Below the pieces are notes generated by a model, which did no database searches, was not told the origin of the DNA, and saw only the letters and a program-made list of their open reading frames with translations. Below, one piece after another: positions 9,519 to 19,928 of a DNA stretch of 64,000 nt (its first letter is position 1; the number at the start of each line of letters is the position of its first letter). The stretch is taken from positions 248,001 to 312,000 of the forward strand of contig AP025763.1 of NCBI GenBank assembly GCA_027943745.1, given 5' to 3'. The DNA comes from Neptuniibacter victor. GTDB taxonomy: Bacteria; Pseudomonadota; Gammaproteobacteria; Pseudomonadales; Balneatricaceae. Both the position numbers and the translations under genes were made by a program.

Positions 9519-9583
9519 ACAGAACATATTTTTACTGGTGTATGTAAATAACTACATGCGCCTTTTTTTAACGGAGTAATAGA

Positions 9584-9940
9584 ATGGCCCGTATAGCTGG
9601 CGTCAACATACCTGACAATAAGCATGCGGTAATTTCTCTGACTTACATTTACGGTATTGGCCGCACGACTGCGACCAGCATTCTTGAAGCATCAGGTGTT
9701 ACACCGACTTCTAAGATTGCTGATTTGTCCGATGAACAATTGGACGTCATTCGTGGAGAAGTTGCTAAGTTGACTGTTGAAGGCGATCTGCGTCGTGAAG
9801 TATCCATGAGCATCAAGCGATTGATGGATCTAGGTTGTTTCCGCGGAATTCGCCACCGTCGTAACCTTCCGGTTCGCGGTCAGCGTAGTAAGACTAACGC
9901 GCGTACTCGAAAAGGCCCGCGTAAGCCGATCCGTAAATAA
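9584..9940 (+). CDS. rpsM: 30S ribosomal protein S13
   Basis: S13 (118 residues), [20 protein letters not shown], in the 30S head where it contacts the P-site tRNA through its basic tail ([12 protein letters not shown]). The conserved [20 protein letters not shown] segment is intact. First gene of the alpha operon. GGAG ribosome binding site 9 bases upstream. Confidence 0.98.
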   Translation: MARIAGVNIPDNKHAVISLTYIYGIGRTTATSILEASGVTPTSKIADLSDEQLDVIRGEVAKLTVEGDLRREVSMSIKRLMDLGCFRGIRHRRNLPVRGQRSKTNARTRKGPRKPIRK

Positions 9941-9965
9941 GTGGTAAGCGATAGGAATTCCCAAT

Positions 9966-10355
9966 ATGGCAAAGCCAGGTAATCGCACACGCAAAAAAGT
10001 GAAGAAGCAGATTGCGGATGGGTTCGCCCATATTCATGCTTCTTTTAACAACACGATCATTACTATTACTGATCGCCAGGGTAATGCTCTTTCTTGGGCA
10101 ACTGCAGGTGGCTCCGGCTTCCGCGGTTCTCGTAAGAGTACCCCATTCGCTGCTCAGGTTGCTGCTGAGCGCGCTGGACAGGCTGCACTTGAGTATGGCC
10201 TGAAAAACCTCGACGTATTTGTGAAGGGTCCTGGACCTGGACGTGAATCTGCAGTGCGTGCACTGAATTCATGCGGTTATAAAATCGCAAATATAACGGA
10301 TGTGACGCCAATTCCACACAATGGTTGTCGTCCTCCGAAGAAACGTCGCGTTTAA
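9966..10355 (+). CDS. rpsK: 30S ribosomal protein S11
   Basis: S11 (129 residues) has the family core [19 protein letters not shown] and the C-terminal motif [18 protein letters not shown]. It lies on the 30S platform beside the E-site mRNA and S7. Normal position between rpsM and rpsD. Confidence 0.98.
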   Translation: MAKPGNRTRKKVKKQIADGFAHIHASFNNTIITITDRQGNALSWATAGGSGFRGSRKSTPFAAQVAAERAGQAALEYGLKNLDVFVKGPGPGRESAVRALNSCGYKIANITDVTPIPHNGCRPPKKRRV

Positions 10356-10370
10356 CCTGGAGACGGTAAT

Positions 10371-10991
10371 ATGGCTCGTTATCTTGGACCTAAGTGCAAA
10401 CTGTCTCGTAGAGAAGGCACAGACCTTTTCTTAAAGAGCGGTGTTCGTGCACTGGACAGCAAGTGTAAAGCTGAGACTGTCCCTGGTGTTCACGGCGCTC
10501 GTCGTGGTCGTTTATCCGACTACGGCCTGCAGCTACGTGAAAAACAGAAAGTTCGTCGTATGTACGGCGTACTGGAACGACAGTTCCGTAGTTATTATAA
10601 AGAAGCGGCTCGTCGCAATGGTGCAACTGGTGAAAACTTGTTGCAGCTATTGGAAGGCCGTTTGGACAACGTTGTTTATCGTATGGGTTTCGGTTCTACA
10701 CGTGCCGAATCTCGTCAGATCGTTTCTCACCGCTCGATCACTGTTAACGGCCAGGTTGTGAACATTGCTTCATACCAGGTTAAAGCAGGCGATGTTGTAG
10801 CAGTTCGCGAAAAGGCTAAAAACCAGTTGCGTATTAAAAGCGCACTTGAAATTGCCGGCCAGCGTACAGCTATTGAGTGGGTTGAGGTAGACGCTGATAA
10901 AATGGAAGGGACTTATAAAGCCACTCCAGAGCGTTCTGATCTATCTGCTGATATCAACGAGCAGCTTATTGTTGAGCTGTACTCGAAGTAA
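10371..10991 (+). CDS. rpsD: 30S ribosomal protein S4
   Basis: S4 (206 residues), [20 protein letters not shown]. An N-terminal S4 domain is followed by an S4-type RNA-binding motif (about residues 94-155, [20 protein letters not shown]). It is a primary 16S rRNA binder and, in E. coli, the translational repressor of the alpha operon. The C-terminus ends [11 protein letters not shown] as usual. Confidence 0.98.
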   Translation: MARYLGPKCKLSRREGTDLFLKSGVRALDSKCKAETVPGVHGARRGRLSDYGLQLREKQKVRRMYGVLERQFRSYYKEAARRNGATGENLLQLLEGRLDNVVYRMGFGSTRAESRQIVSHRSITVNGQVVNIASYQVKAGDVVAVREKAKNQLRIKSALEIAGQRTAIEWVEVDADKMEGTYKATPERSDLSADINEQLIVELYSK

Positions 10992-11015
10992 TTTTAACTT
11001 TAATTTGGTGGAAAT

Positions 11016-12020
11016 ATGCAGCGTTCGGTAAATGAGTTTCTAAGTCCACGTCATATTGACGTACAGGAAATCAGCAAAACGCGTGCAAAAGTGACTCTTG
11101 AGCCACTTGAGCGTGGATTTGGCCATACGCTGGGCAATGCATTACGCCGCATTCTTTTATCTTCTATGCCGGGTTGTGCCGTAACAGAAGTTGAGATTGA
11201 AGGCGTACTGCATGAGTACAGCACAATTGAAGGTGTTCAGGAAGATGTCATTGAGATCCTCCTGAACCTTAAAGGGGTTTCTGTGTTGTTGCATAACAAC
11301 GACGAAGTAACCCTGACTCTGAGCAAATCTGAAGCGGGTTCTGTGACTGCTGGTGATATTCAACTGAATCAGGATGTTGAAATTGCCAACCCGGATCACG
11401 TGATTGCTCACCTAAATGAAGGTGCGAGTCTAAACATGCAGCTAACTATTGGTCGTGGCCGTGGCTACGTTCCAGCTGATCTGCGTGTTTCTGATGAAGA
11501 AGAGACTCGTGCAATCGGTCGTTTACAGCTGGATGCTACATTCAGTCCTGTGCGTCGCGTTTCCTACGTAGTAGAAAGCGCACGTGTAGAGCAGCGTACG
11601 GACCTGGATAAACTGGTAATTGACATCGAATCTAACGGTACGATCGATCCAGAAGAAGCTATCCGTCGCGCGGCTACTATCTTACAGCAGCAATTGATTG
11701 TATTTGTTGACCTTGAAGATGGTGCTGATCAGGCTAAGGATGAACCAGAAGAGCCGGAAATTGATCCAATTCTTCTTCGTCCTGTAGATGATCTGGAGTT
11801 GACTGTACGTTCCGCCAACTGTCTGAAGGCAGAACAGATCTACTATATTGGTGATCTGATTCAGCGTACAGAAGTTGAGCTGCTGAAGACTCCGAATTTA
11901 GGTAAGAAGTCGCTGACAGAAATTAAAGACGTTTTAGCATCGAAGGGCTTGTCTCTTGGTATGCGTCTTGAGAACTGGCCACCGGCTAGCCTTAAGAACG
12001 ACGATAAAGTCGCTTCCTGA
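11016..12020 (+). CDS. rpoA: DNA-directed RNA polymerase alpha subunit
   Basis: RpoA (334 residues; E. coli 329). The N-terminal dimerisation domain (about 1-235) contains [20 protein letters not shown]. An acidic linker ([12 protein letters not shown]) joins it to the C-terminal domain. That domain carries the UP-element and activator-binding segment [20 protein letters not shown] and [19 protein letters not shown]. It assembles the core enzyme by binding beta and beta'. Confidence 0.99.
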   Translation: MQRSVNEFLSPRHIDVQEISKTRAKVTLEPLERGFGHTLGNALRRILLSSMPGCAVTEVEIEGVLHEYSTIEGVQEDVIEILLNLKGVSVLLHNNDEVTLTLSKSEAGSVTAGDIQLNQDVEIANPDHVIAHLNEGASLNMQLTIGRGRGYVPADLRVSDEEETRAIGRLQLDATFSPVRRVSYVVESARVEQRTDLDKLVIDIESNGTIDPEEAIRRAATILQQQLIVFVDLEDGADQAKDEPEEPEIDPILLRPVDDLELTVRSANCLKAEQIYYIGDLIQRTEVELLKTPNLGKKSLTEIKDVLASKGLSLGMRLENWPPASLKNDDKVAS

Positions 12021-12058
12021 TTCGGCGATTAAACTGACTAGTTTGGTAGGTATTTATC

Positions 12059-12448
12059 ATGCGTCATCGTAAATCTGGTCGTAAATTAAGCCGTACCAGT
12101 GCGCACCGCAAAGCCATGTTTAAAAACATGTCGGTTTCTTTGTTTGAGCATGAGTTGATTCGTACAACTTTGCCGAAAGCAAAAGAACTGCGCGGCTATG
12201 CAGAGCCACTGATTACTCTGGCTAAAAACGACACTGTTGCGAACCGCCGTTTGGCATTCGCACGTACTGGCAGCAAAGTTGCTGTTGGTAAACTATTCAA
12301 TGAACTAGGCCCGCGTTACAACGCTCGCCCTGGTGGTTACATTCGCATTTTAAAATGCGGTTTCCGTCCAGGCGACAACGCACCAATGGCTTACGTTGAA
12401 TTGGTTGACCGTCCTGAAGCTGATGCTGCGGATGAGTCCGAAGATTAA
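12059..12448 (+). CDS. rplQ: 50S ribosomal protein L17
   Basis: L17 (129 residues), [20 protein letters not shown], at the exit-tunnel side of the 50S subunit. It is the last gene of the alpha operon, directly followed by a strong terminator. An acidic tail ([10 protein letters not shown]) extends beyond the conserved core, as in several gammaproteobacteria. Confidence 0.98.
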   Translation: MRHRKSGRKLSRTSAHRKAMFKNMSVSLFEHELIRTTLPKAKELRGYAEPLITLAKNDTVANRRLAFARTGSKVAVGKLFNELGPRYNARPGGYIRILKCGFRPGDNAPMAYVELVDRPEADAADESED

Positions 12449-12463
12449 GATTTCTTGATCTAA

Positions 12464-12491
12464 AAAAAACCCGGCTTTTGCCGGGTTTTTT
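12464..12491 (+). terminator. Intrinsic terminator of the alpha operon
   Basis: GC stem CCCGGC (12470-12475) / GCCGGG (12480-12485) with TTTT loop, flanked by A6 and T6. It lies 15 bases after rplQ. The symmetric flanks make it work in both directions, so it can also stop the convergent cytochrome gene that ends at 12518. Confidence 0.92.
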
Positions 12492-12517
12492 ATTGCCTAA
12501 AAAAATCAACTATAGGA

Positions 12518-12952
12518 TTACTCTCGATAATTTTCATGGCATGACTTGCAGCTTTTAGTGAGTTGTTTAAACGCTGCTGTTGCTTCTTCGATATCTTGGC
12601 TCATGCCGGCTTGCTTAAGATTCTCAGAGGCATCAATTTGAGCCTTTGCTTTATGTTCAAATTGATCAAACTCTTGCCAAATACTATCTAATGCCTCAGA
12701 CGGATGGGGATTTGAAGCTGCAGGGAATGCTTTGGTGAGTTGTTTTGCCCACAGGTTGATAGCGGTTGCTTCTTTTGTAATGACGACAAAGTCTTGAGCT
12801 TTTAAAGCCTTCTTCAGTACTTTGACGGAGGCTTTAGATTCTTTGAACTGGTCCATTCGTTCTTTAACAACCTCGGTTGCACCGGCATGGGGCCAGGCTG
12901 CTGTTGAGCAAGCTAACAGACTAACAGCAAATGTTGCTTTGATATATTTCAT
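12518..12952 (-). CDS. Cytochrome c', class II c-type cytochrome
   Basis: A periplasmic haem protein of about 144 residues. It has a signal peptide (MKYIKATFAVSLLACSTAAW, likely cut near HAGA) and a C-terminal haem-binding CKSCH about ten residues before the end. These are hallmarks of class II cytochromes c (cytochrome c'/c556), four-helix bundles. An in-frame ATG at 12964 would add MRRA; the inner ATG gives a more ordinary signal peptide. The physiological role (electron carrier or gas binding) cannot be read from the sequence. It is convergent with rplQ and probably transcribed separately from uvrA. Confidence 0.8.
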   Translation of the reverse strand: MKYIKATFAVSLLACSTAAWPHAGATEVVKERMDQFKESKASVKVLKKALKAQDFVVITKEATAINLWAKQLTKAFPAASNPHPSEALDSIWQEFDQFEHKAKAQIDASENLKQAGMSQDIEEATAAFKQLTKSCKSCHENYRE

Positions 12953-12984
12953 CGCTCTTCTCATTCTTTGTTATCCATTAGCCC

Positions 12985-15807
12985 TTAATTAAGCATCTGT
13001 TTTAAGAAGTGCCCTGTATGAGATTTTTCATTTGCGGCAACCTCTTCTGGTGTGCCCTCCGCAATTATATAACCGCCTTTAATTCCGCCTTCGGGTCCTA
13101 GGTCTACGATCCAGTCAGCGGTTTTAATGACATCAAGGTTGTGCTCAATGACGACAATTGTATTGCCATGATCGCGTAATCGATACAGGACATTCAGCAG
13201 CTGTTGAATATCGTAGAAGTGGAGGCCCGTTGTTGGCTCATCTAGGATATATAGTGTTTTGCCGGTATCACGTTTCGATAGTTCTTTGGCGAGCTTAACG
13301 CGTTGGGCTTCGCCCCCAGAGAGTGTGGTTGCAGCTTGTCCTAAGCGGATATATGACAACCCTACGTCCATCAGGGTTTGTAGACGCCGTGCTAATGCGG
13401 GTATTGCATCGAAAAAGACACGTGCATCCTCCACGGTTAGGTCCAATACTTCATGGATATTCTTTCCTTTGTATTTGATCTCCAAAGTCTCGCGGTTATA
13501 ACGCTTGCCTTTACAGACATCGCAAGGAACATAGATATCGGGTAAGAAGTGCATCTCTACTTTGATGACACCGTCACCTTGGCAGGCTTCACAACGGCCA
13601 CCTTTTACGTTGAAGCTAAATCGCCCAGGTTTATAACCCCTTGAGCGAGCTTCTTGGGTGCCAGCGAACAGCTCGCGTACAGGCGTGAAAATCCCTGTGT
13701 ACGTGGCTGGGTTTGATCTCGGTGTGCGCCCGATTGGGCTCTGATCAATATCGATGACTTTATCAAAATGATCGAGTCCATCAATTTTATCATGCGGTGC
13801 TGCCGTTAATGTTGTGGCGTTGTTAAGCTCGGTTGCCGCAACTGGGTAGAGCGTGTTGTTTATTAGTGTTGATTTTCCTGAGCCGGATACGCCGGTTACG
13901 CATGTTAATAAGCCTACAGGCAGTGTTAGATCAACGTTGTTTAAGTTATTTCCGCTTGCACCTTTCAACTCAAGTACTTTCTTGCGATCTATAGGGTGGC
14001 GTTCCTGAGGTATCGCAATCTCTTTGGCACCGCTTAAATATTGACCTGTGATTGAGTTAGGGTTGGCCATTACTTCATCAGGTTTACCTTCAGCGATGAT
14101 TTTGCCGCCATGTACACCGGCGCCAGGGCCAATATCGATAACATAATCGGCTAGTCTGATTGCGTCTTCATCGTGTTCAACCACGATTACTGTATTGCCA
14201 AGATCCCTTAGATGTATGAGGGTTTTAAGTAGCCTTTCATTGTCCCTTTGATGAAGCCCAATCGAGGGTTCATCAAGTATGTACATGACCCCGACAAGAC
14301 CTGCGCCTATCTGGCTAGCCAATCGAATACGCTGTGCTTCGCCGCCGGAAAGGGTATCAGCATTACGATCAAGTGATAGGTACTCTAGACCTACGTTGAC
14401 CAGAAAACTTAAACGTTCTCGTATCTCTTTTAGAATTTTTTCAGCAATTTCGCCTTGCTTGCCTGTAAGCTCTAGTTGTGTGAAATAATCCAAACTATCC
14501 CCGATCGGGCGAGTTACGATCTGCGGCAGGGTTTGTTCATCTATGAATACGTGGCGGGCATCTCTGCGTAGTCGACTGCCATGGCAGGATGAGCAGGGTT
14601 GCATGTTAAGGTATTTGGCTAGGTCTTCCCGGACCGTATCGGACTCAGTTTCCTTATAGCGTCGTTCTAAATTATTCAATACCCCTTCAAAAGGGTGAGC
14701 CTTGTTAATGATATCTCCGCGATCATTCAGATAGCGAAATGTCACTGTCTCGGTACCGGAACCTTCTAAAATCAGGTTCTGATGAGTATCCGACAACGCT
14801 TTGAATGGCGTGTCCATATCAAAGCCGTACTGTTCAGCCACTGCCTTTAGCTGTTGGAAGTAGTAAAGGCTCCGTCTGTCCCAGCCTCTTATTGCGCCCT
14901 CAGATAAGGTTAAACTGTCGTCATGTACCACTTTACTCCGGTCGAAGTATTGTTTTACTCCGAGACCATCACAGCTAGGGCAGGCACCATGCGGGTTGTT
15001 AAATGAGAAGAGACGCGGCTCTAACTCTTGAATGCTATGCCCGCAGGTGGGGCAGGCGAATCTAGCAGAGAAAACTAACTCTTCGCCGTCACCCTCCATA
15101 TAGGCAACTCTAGCGATACCGTCGGTTAGGTTTAGCGCTGTTTCAAACGATTCAGAAAGGCGTGTTTGCAGGTCATCCCTTACTTTAAAGCGGTCAACGA
15201 CGACCTCTATATCGTGTTTCTTATTCTTGTCGAGTTCCGGTGCTGTATCAAGGTCAACAATGATTCCATCGATACGAGCCCTTATAAACCCTTCTGCTCT
15301 AAGGTTATTGATGGTATGTAAGTGCTCACCTTTGCGGCCTTGAACTACCGGTGCAAGTAGCATCAATTTGCTGCCTTCAGGGATCTCCAGAACTTGGTCA
15401 ACCATCTGGCTAATGGTCTGGGCTGCTAATGGGAGATCGTGCTCAGGGCAGCGGGGCTCGCCAGCACGGGCAAACAATAGGCGCAAATAATCGTAAATCT
15501 CGGTAATAGTACCGACTGTCGAGCGTGGGTTATGAGATGTCGATTTTTGTTCGATGGATATTGCCGGTGATAGGCCTTCGATATGATCTACATCCGGCTT
15601 TTCCATCATCGAAAGGAATTGGCGGGCATAGGTCGAAAGCGATTCAACGTATCGGCGCTGACCTTCAGCGTATAGGGTATCAAATGCTAATGATGATTTG
15701 CCGGAACCGGATAGGCCTGTGATGACAATAAGCTTGTCGCGGGGTATCTCAAGATCAATATCTTTTAGGTTATGGGTACGTGCACCCCGGACCAGAATCT
15801 TATCCAT
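12985..15807 (-). CDS. uvrA: UvrABC system protein A (excinuclease ATPase)
   Basis: UvrA, 940 residues from ATG at 15807, equal to E. coli. An upstream in-frame ATG at 15825 adds six residues absent from the family, so it was not used. Two ABC ATPase halves are present: Walker A GLSGSGKS (31-38) and GVSGSGKST (about 640), each followed by an LSGGEAQR signature. Zinc modules CPTCG...CPSC and CEAC...CDVC are intact. UvrA dimers find bulky DNA lesions and load UvrB for nucleotide excision repair. Divergent from ssb; no LexA box was found between them. Confidence 0.98.
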   Translation of the reverse strand: MDKILVRGARTHNLKDIDLEIPRDKLIVITGLSGSGKSSLAFDTLYAEGQRRYVESLSTYARQFLSMMEKPDVDHIEGLSPAISIEQKSTSHNPRSTVGTITEIYDYLRLLFARAGEPRCPEHDLPLAAQTISQMVDQVLEIPEGSKLMLLAPVVQGRKGEHLHTINNLRAEGFIRARIDGIIVDLDTAPELDKNKKHDIEVVVDRFKVRDDLQTRLSESFETALNLTDGIARVAYMEGDGEELVFSARFACPTCGHSIQELEPRLFSFNNPHGACPSCDGLGVKQYFDRSKVVHDDSLTLSEGAIRGWDRRSLYYFQQLKAVAEQYGFDMDTPFKALSDTHQNLILEGSGTETVTFRYLNDRGDIINKAHPFEGVLNNLERRYKETESDTVREDLAKYLNMQPCSSCHGSRLRRDARHVFIDEQTLPQIVTRPIGDSLDYFTQLELTGKQGEIAEKILKEIRERLSFLVNVGLEYLSLDRNADTLSGGEAQRIRLASQIGAGLVGVMYILDEPSIGLHQRDNERLLKTLIHLRDLGNTVIVVEHDEDAIRLADYVIDIGPGAGVHGGKIIAEGKPDEVMANPNSITGQYLSGAKEIAIPQERHPIDRKKVLELKGASGNNLNNVDLTLPVGLLTCVTGVSGSGKSTLINNTLYPVAATELNNATTLTAAPHDKIDGLDHFDKVIDIDQSPIGRTPRSNPATYTGIFTPVRELFAGTQEARSRGYKPGRFSFNVKGGRCEACQGDGVIKVEMHFLPDIYVPCDVCKGKRYNRETLEIKYKGKNIHEVLDLTVEDARVFFDAIPALARRLQTLMDVGLSYIRLGQAATTLSGGEAQRVKLAKELSKRDTGKTLYILDEPTTGLHFYDIQQLLNVLYRLRDHGNTIVVIEHNLDVIKTADWIVDLGPEGGIKGGYIIAEGTPEEVAANEKSHTGHFLKQMLN

Positions 15808-15884
15808 GTATACGCCTATTTGCATGCAGTGTGGTAGTAACTTTCAAATATCTAAGTTACTTCGAACCATTTTGGTTCTGGCTT

Positions 15885-15938
15885 TTGGTTTGCTGGCATT
15901 CAGTTACTTATAATGGCCAGCGCAACCGATCATTATAA
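15885..15938. promoter_or_regulatory. Putative divergent promoters for ssb and uvrA
   Basis: On the + strand TTGGTT (15885-15890) and TATAAT (15909-15914) are 18 bases apart and could drive ssb. On the - strand a perfect TATAAT (15937-15932) could be the uvrA -10; its -35 is weak. The two -10 boxes form an 8-base inverted repeat (15908-15915 and 15931-15938). The initiation sites would almost coincide, so the two promoters may compete for polymerase. Confidence 0.45.
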
Positions 15939-16096
15939 AGACTTTTTGTGTCACCTGAACCTCTATCTTTGCTTAGAATGTGGTTGATTGATTATCGCAG
16001 GCTTAACTATGGGACTTAGCGTGATCGCATGGTAAGCTTTGAGGTTATAAGTGTCGGTTTTAATATCTGGCGCGAACAAAGTTTTTGGAGAGAACG

Positions 16097-16663
16097 ATGG
16101 CACGTGGTGTTAACAAAGTAATATTGGTGGGTAATCTGGGTGGAGATCCAGAAGTACGTTATATGCCAAATGGCAATGCTGTGACTAACGTAACAATTGC
16201 GACATCTGAGTCGTGGAAGGATAAACAGACTGGTCAGCAGCAGGAGCGTACAGAGTGGCACCGCGTCGTATTTTTCAACCGTTTGGCTGAGATCGCTGGC
16301 GAATATATGCGTAAGGGCGGCAAGGTTTATGTAGAAGGCGCTCTACGCACGCGTAAATGGCAAGATCAAAGTGGAGCGGATCGCTATACTACTGAAATTG
16401 TAGCAAGTGAGATGCAGCTGCTAGATAGCCGCGGCGGAAATGATGGAGGTTACCAGCAACCTCAGCAGCAGGGCGGTTATGCTCCACAGCAACAAGCAGC
16501 TCCAGCTCCGCAACAACAGGCAGCGCCGCAACAGCAGTATGCTCAAGCGCCACAGCAGGCTCCGCAATCGCAGCAACGTCCAGCGGCTCCGGCACCTCAA
16601 CAGGCTCCTGCGCCACAAGCAGCGCCAGGGTTTGATGATTTTGATGACGATATTCCGTTCTAA
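16097..16663 (+). CDS. ssb: Single-stranded DNA-binding protein
   Basis: SSB of 188 residues from ATG at 16097, with GGAGAG just upstream; a TTG at 16085 in the same frame lacks such support. The N-terminal OB-fold (about 1-110, [20 protein letters not shown]) is followed by a long linker made almost only of Gln, Pro and Ala (about residues 119-175). The acidic tip DDDIPF recruits partner proteins. It protects ssDNA in replication, recombination and repair. Divergent from uvrA, as in many gammaproteobacteria. Confidence 0.97.
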   Translation: MARGVNKVILVGNLGGDPEVRYMPNGNAVTNVTIATSESWKDKQTGQQQERTEWHRVVFFNRLAEIAGEYMRKGGKVYVEGALRTRKWQDQSGADRYTTEIVASEMQLLDSRGGNDGGYQQPQQQGGYAPQQQAAPAPQQQAAPQQQYAQAPQQAPQSQQRPAAPAPQQAPAPQAAPGFDDFDDDIPF

Positions 16664-16698
16664 TTTTAACGCTTTTAAATGTGTTAATTGAAACTAAG

Positions 16699-16721
16699 AA
16701 CCCCGTTTAACGGGGTTTTTT
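16699..16721 (+). terminator. Terminator after ssb
   Basis: Stem CCCCG (16701-16705) / CGGGG (16711-16715), extended by AA/TT, loop TTTAA, then a run of six T (16716-16721). It lies 36 bases after the ssb stop. Confidence 0.88.
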
Positions 16722-16846
16722 GTTTTTAAGTGAAAATTTACTGACGTGCTTCTTCTGTGCGTATTTTTATTGAGTAGTTATGAACGCTAAAGTTTTGCTG
16801 GCCTAAGATGTAAATTAAGGTATATTTTTTAGTGTCCTTATTTGGG

Positions 16847-16888
16847 GCGGAACATTGGGTATCTCTTATGTTGGCTGTTTTGTTCCGC
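16847..16888 (+). repeat. Inverted repeat upstream of the RmlD-like gene
   Basis: GCGGAACA (16847-16854) and TGTTCCGC (16881-16888) are perfect inverted copies 26 bases apart, in the 201-base gap between the ssb terminator and the next gene. This may be an operator or leader hairpin. A weak promoter-like pair TTGGCT (16871-16876) / TATTTA (16895-16900) overlaps it. Nothing else recognisable is in this gap. Confidence 0.35.
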
Positions 16889-16922
16889 TCTCTGTATTTA
16901 ATCTGTCTGTAGATGAGTTTTA

Positions 16923-17843
16923 GTGCGAATGGATCTTGATTTATTGCTTAAGCCTGTAAAATTATTGGTAGCAGGTGCTCAAGGGCAGGTGGGTACGGCA
17001 TTGGCTCGTCTCGCCGAAACGGATCCTTTTTTTGAGATTATCGCTTTAGGAAAATCTCAATTAGATATTACAGACGAGGATCAGATAAAAGATCAGCTTG
17101 CGCTTCATCTTCCTGATTACGTTATTAACTGTGCTGCGTTTGACCATATTGATGAAGCTGAGCATAAATCTGAACTTTGCTATGCGGTAAACGCTAAAGG
17201 TGTTGAAACTTTAGCATTAGCCTGTGGCGATCTTTCAGTCCCCATGTTTCATTTGTCGACTGATTATGTGTTCGATGGCCATTATGCGAGTGGCTATACG
17301 GAGGATGATGAAGTCGCACCGTTGGGCATTTACGGTGATAGCAAATGGCAGGGAGAGGAGCTATTAAGGCAGGTGCTGCCTAAGCACATTATCCTTCGTG
17401 TCAGCTGGTTATTCAGTGAGCAGGGCAACAACTTTGTGTTACGGACGCTGGACTCTGCCCGTAAGAGCAAATCACTTGAGGCGGTAAGCGACCGGCGTGG
17501 TTGTCCTACGTCTGCATCGGATGTTGGGCGCGTAATTTTAGCCATGCTAAAGCAAATACATAATGGTGCTGATGCGTGGGGGACTTACCATTATTGTGGT
17601 GCAGAGATTACTAATCGTTATGATTTCTGCAAAGAGATCCTGATTGCGGCCGGTAGTTATGAGAGTTTTGAAGTCGAAAAATTAGTGCCTATTTCCAGTA
17701 AAGATTATGTCACCGAGGCGCAGCGGCCTAATACCTCCATCTTAACCTGTAAAAAATTGTTAAGTGTTTTCGGTATAAGGCAGCGGCCGTGGCGACAAGA
17801 GTTGCAGTGGTTAATGCGTATTATCTACAACTCCCCAAAGTAA
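16923..17843 (+). CDS. RmlD-like sugar-nucleotide reductase
   Basis: An extended short-chain dehydrogenase of the RmlD (dTDP-4-dehydrorhamnose reductase) family, 306 residues. It has the Rossmann glycine motif GAQGQVG (about 18-24), then STDYVFDG and YGDSKWQGE with the catalytic Tyr-x-x-x-Lys. GTG at 16923 follows GATGAG at 5 bases; ATG at 16929 is the alternative start. None of rmlA, rmlB or rmlC is nearby, so the substrate is uncertain. It stands alone between the ssb terminator and a convergent membrane-protein gene. Confidence 0.75.
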   Translation: MRMDLDLLLKPVKLLVAGAQGQVGTALARLAETDPFFEIIALGKSQLDITDEDQIKDQLALHLPDYVINCAAFDHIDEAEHKSELCYAVNAKGVETLALACGDLSVPMFHLSTDYVFDGHYASGYTEDDEVAPLGIYGDSKWQGEELLRQVLPKHIILRVSWLFSEQGNNFVLRTLDSARKSKSLEAVSDRRGCPTSASDVGRVILAMLKQIHNGADAWGTYHYCGAEITNRYDFCKEILIAAGSYESFEVEKLVPISSKDYVTEAQRPNTSILTCKKLLSVFGIRQRPWRQELQWLMRIIYNSPK

Positions 17844-17851
17844 CTAACTCT

Positions 17852-18229
17852 TTATCCCCAGGGTAGCGGTGAGTGAGTGATTGCAACCGCTACTATGTAA
17901 GAAAATGTTAGAATTGATCCCATTAACGCGCTTGTTTTAATAAGCTGTGTTTTCCCCCGCTTTAATGCAATTGTTCCTAAAACGATATAAAGGCATAGCG
18001 CTAGTAACTTTGCGGTTAGCCAATGATCAACAAAGGGATATTGCTGCAATACAACAGCTAGTGTTATGGCGCTGGCAAGTAGTGCAGTATCAATAATATG
18101 TGGAAGGATTTTAACCCAGCGCTTTTCCATCATTGCTGGTTTTAAAAATACCCATGCCGCTCTCAATAAAAAGAACGAAATGCTTAATACGACGGTAGTG
18201 AGGTGTATATGCTTTATGGCTATGTACAT
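17852..18229 (-). CDS. SirB2-family inner-membrane protein
   Basis: A 125-residue hydrophobic protein with four predicted membrane helices. It matches the SirB family in the patterns IKHIHLTTVVLSISFFLLR near the start and LPHIIDTALLASAITLAV followed by WLTAKLLALCLYIVLG. The biochemical function of this family is not established. A good AAGAG ribosome binding site precedes the ATG. It converges on the RmlD-like gene with only 8 bases between the stops. Confidence 0.7.
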   Translation of the reverse strand: MYIAIKHIHLTTVVLSISFFLLRAAWVFLKPAMMEKRWVKILPHIIDTALLASAITLAVVLQQYPFVDHWLTAKLLALCLYIVLGTIALKRGKTQLIKTSALMGSILTFSYIVAVAITHSPLPWG

Positions 18230-18343
18230 GATGACTCTTATCTTCTCTTAGAATACGCGGTAGCAAAGCGCTGTTGTTGATCGGTTTCTATGCTATTTTA
18301 GATGCTTCAAAATAAAGCTTTATACTGTATATGCAAGATATTC

Positions 18344-19348
18344 ATGCCTATTAATAAAAATGAAACAAAGGCTCTAGTAGATCGCTTTGGCCGTACGGTG
18401 GATTATATCCGCCTCTCTGTGACTGATCGTTGTGATTTTCGCTGTGTTTATTGCATGGGCGAGGATATGACCTTTCTGCCTCATAAAGAGGTTTTGTCGC
18501 TCGAAGAGATAGAGCAAGTTGCTTCAGCCTTCGTGGATCTGGGTGTCAAAAAGATACGCTTAACCGGCGGAGAGCCCTTGGTTCGTCGTGAGGTTATAAA
18601 GCTTATCCGAGCTATTGGAGCATTAGACGCTGAGTTGGCTATTACGACTAATGGCTCGCAACTTGTCCAAATGGCACCTGAGCTGAAAGCAGCCGGTGTG
18701 GATAGGCTTAATATCAGTATCGATAGCTTAAATCCAGAACGTTTTAAAGAGATGACACGTACGGGGCGATTATCACAGGTGATGGCTGGTATCGATGCTG
18801 CGGTTGCTGTCGGCTTTAGTCGTATAAAGCTGAATGCTGTGATCATGAAAGGGCGTAATGATGATGAGGTTCTTGATCTCGTTGAATATGCTAGAGCATC
18901 CGGTGTTGATGTTAGCTTTATTGAAGAGATGCCATTAGGGCATATTTCTGAACATGATCGGGCCGAAGCGTATTGTTCGAGTGACGAGGTGCGAGAAATT
19001 ATCGAGCAGCGTTATTCATTGTATCCAACGACCGAGCGCACATCGGGGCCATCTCGTTATTATCGTATGGATAAGACGGAGAGCCGAGTTGGCTTTATCT
19101 CCCCTCACAGCCACAATTTCTGCTCGGAATGTAATCGTGTAAGGGTCACCGTTGAAGGTCGCTTGTTGCTCTGTTTGGGTAACGAGCACTCGGTTGATCT
19201 ACGAGAAATATTGCGCCGATATCCTGATGATATTGAGCGTTTGCAGCAGGTTATTATTAAAGCGATGGATCTCAAGCCAGAAAAGCATGAATTTGATCTG
19301 GATGATGAGCCGCAAATCGTTCGTTTTATGAATATGACGGGTGGTTAG
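18344..19348 (+). CDS. moaA: GTP 3',8-cyclase (molybdenum cofactor synthesis protein A)
   Basis: Radical SAM enzyme that converts GTP to 3',8-cyclo-GTP, the first step of molybdopterin synthesis. The N-terminal cluster motif CDFRCVYC binds the SAM-coordinating [4Fe-4S]. The C-terminal second cluster motif [10 protein letters not shown] with a further Cys in LLLCLG binds the substrate-side cluster. The protein ends in the GG tail essential in MoaA. Start chosen at ATG 18344 (334 residues), giving [17 protein letters not shown]; an ATG at 18302 adds 14 atypical residues. First gene of a Moco cluster. Confidence 0.96.
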   Translation: MPINKNETKALVDRFGRTVDYIRLSVTDRCDFRCVYCMGEDMTFLPHKEVLSLEEIEQVASAFVDLGVKKIRLTGGEPLVRREVIKLIRAIGALDAELAITTNGSQLVQMAPELKAAGVDRLNISIDSLNPERFKEMTRTGRLSQVMAGIDAAVAVGFSRIKLNAVIMKGRNDDEVLDLVEYARASGVDVSFIEEMPLGHISEHDRAEAYCSSDEVREIIEQRYSLYPTTERTSGPSRYYRMDKTESRVGFISPHSHNFCSECNRVRVTVEGRLLLCLGNEHSVDLREILRRYPDDIERLQQVIIKAMDLKPEKHEFDLDDEPQIVRFMNMTGG

Positions 19349-19384
19349 TTTCCACCTAGTGACTATTATCAAGGATTTTCATCT

Positions 19385-19921
19385 ATGTCCCACACTGCTA
19401 ATAATGCTGAATTCACGCCGCTAAATATTGCCGTGTTAACGGTTTCGGATACTCGCTCTCTAGAAAATGATACATCAGGCCAAACATTGGTTGACCGCCT
19501 TGAGTCTGCGGGTCATAAGCTAGGCGCGCGCGATATTGTCATTGATGATATTTATCAGATGCGAGCTGTTGTCTCAAAATGGATCGCTGATCCAAACATC
19601 CATATCATTATATCCACAGGTGGGACAGGATTTGCTGGACGTGATTCTACACCAGAGGCGATGCAGCCTCTTTTTGATAAAACCATTGAAGGTTTTGGTG
19701 AGTTCTTTCGTCAAGTTTCTGCTGATCAAATTGGCACGTCGACTATCCAGTCCCGTGCGTTAGGTGGTTTAGCCAATGGTACGGTTATCTTCTGTCTGCC
19801 AGGTTCGACAGGCGCTTGTCGTACAGGCTGGGATGATGTCATTGTCGAGCAGCTTGATAGTCGTCACCGTCCCTGCAATTTTGTCACAATGATCATGAAA
19901 CACCGTCTTGATAATGCTTGA
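19385..19921 (+). CDS. moaB: Molybdenum cofactor biosynthesis protein B
   Basis: A MogA/MoaB-type protein (178 residues) that adenylylates molybdopterin or assists that step. The binding motif [17 protein letters not shown] (about residues 79-95) and [19 protein letters not shown] are present. A slightly longer N-terminus than MogA and the family pattern favour MoaB. Its end lies 7 bases from the preferred moeA start. Confidence 0.92.
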   Translation: MSHTANNAEFTPLNIAVLTVSDTRSLENDTSGQTLVDRLESAGHKLGARDIVIDDIYQMRAVVSKWIADPNIHIIISTGGTGFAGRDSTPEAMQPLFDKTIEGFGEFFRQVSADQIGTSTIQSRALGGLANGTVIFCLPGSTGACRTGWDDVIVEQLDSRHRPCNFVTMIMKHRLDNA

Positions 19922-19928
19922 GGGTGCT

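Noticed and set aside
15808-16096. Search for a LexA (SOS) box between uvrA and ssb
   Set aside because: Only a short CTGGCATTCAG was seen, with 5 bases between CTG and CAG instead of 10, so it does not fit the LexA pattern.
18230-18343. Molybdenum-cofactor riboswitch upstream of moaA
   Set aside because: The gap is about 110 bases, shorter than the known element, and no matching hairpins could be made out.
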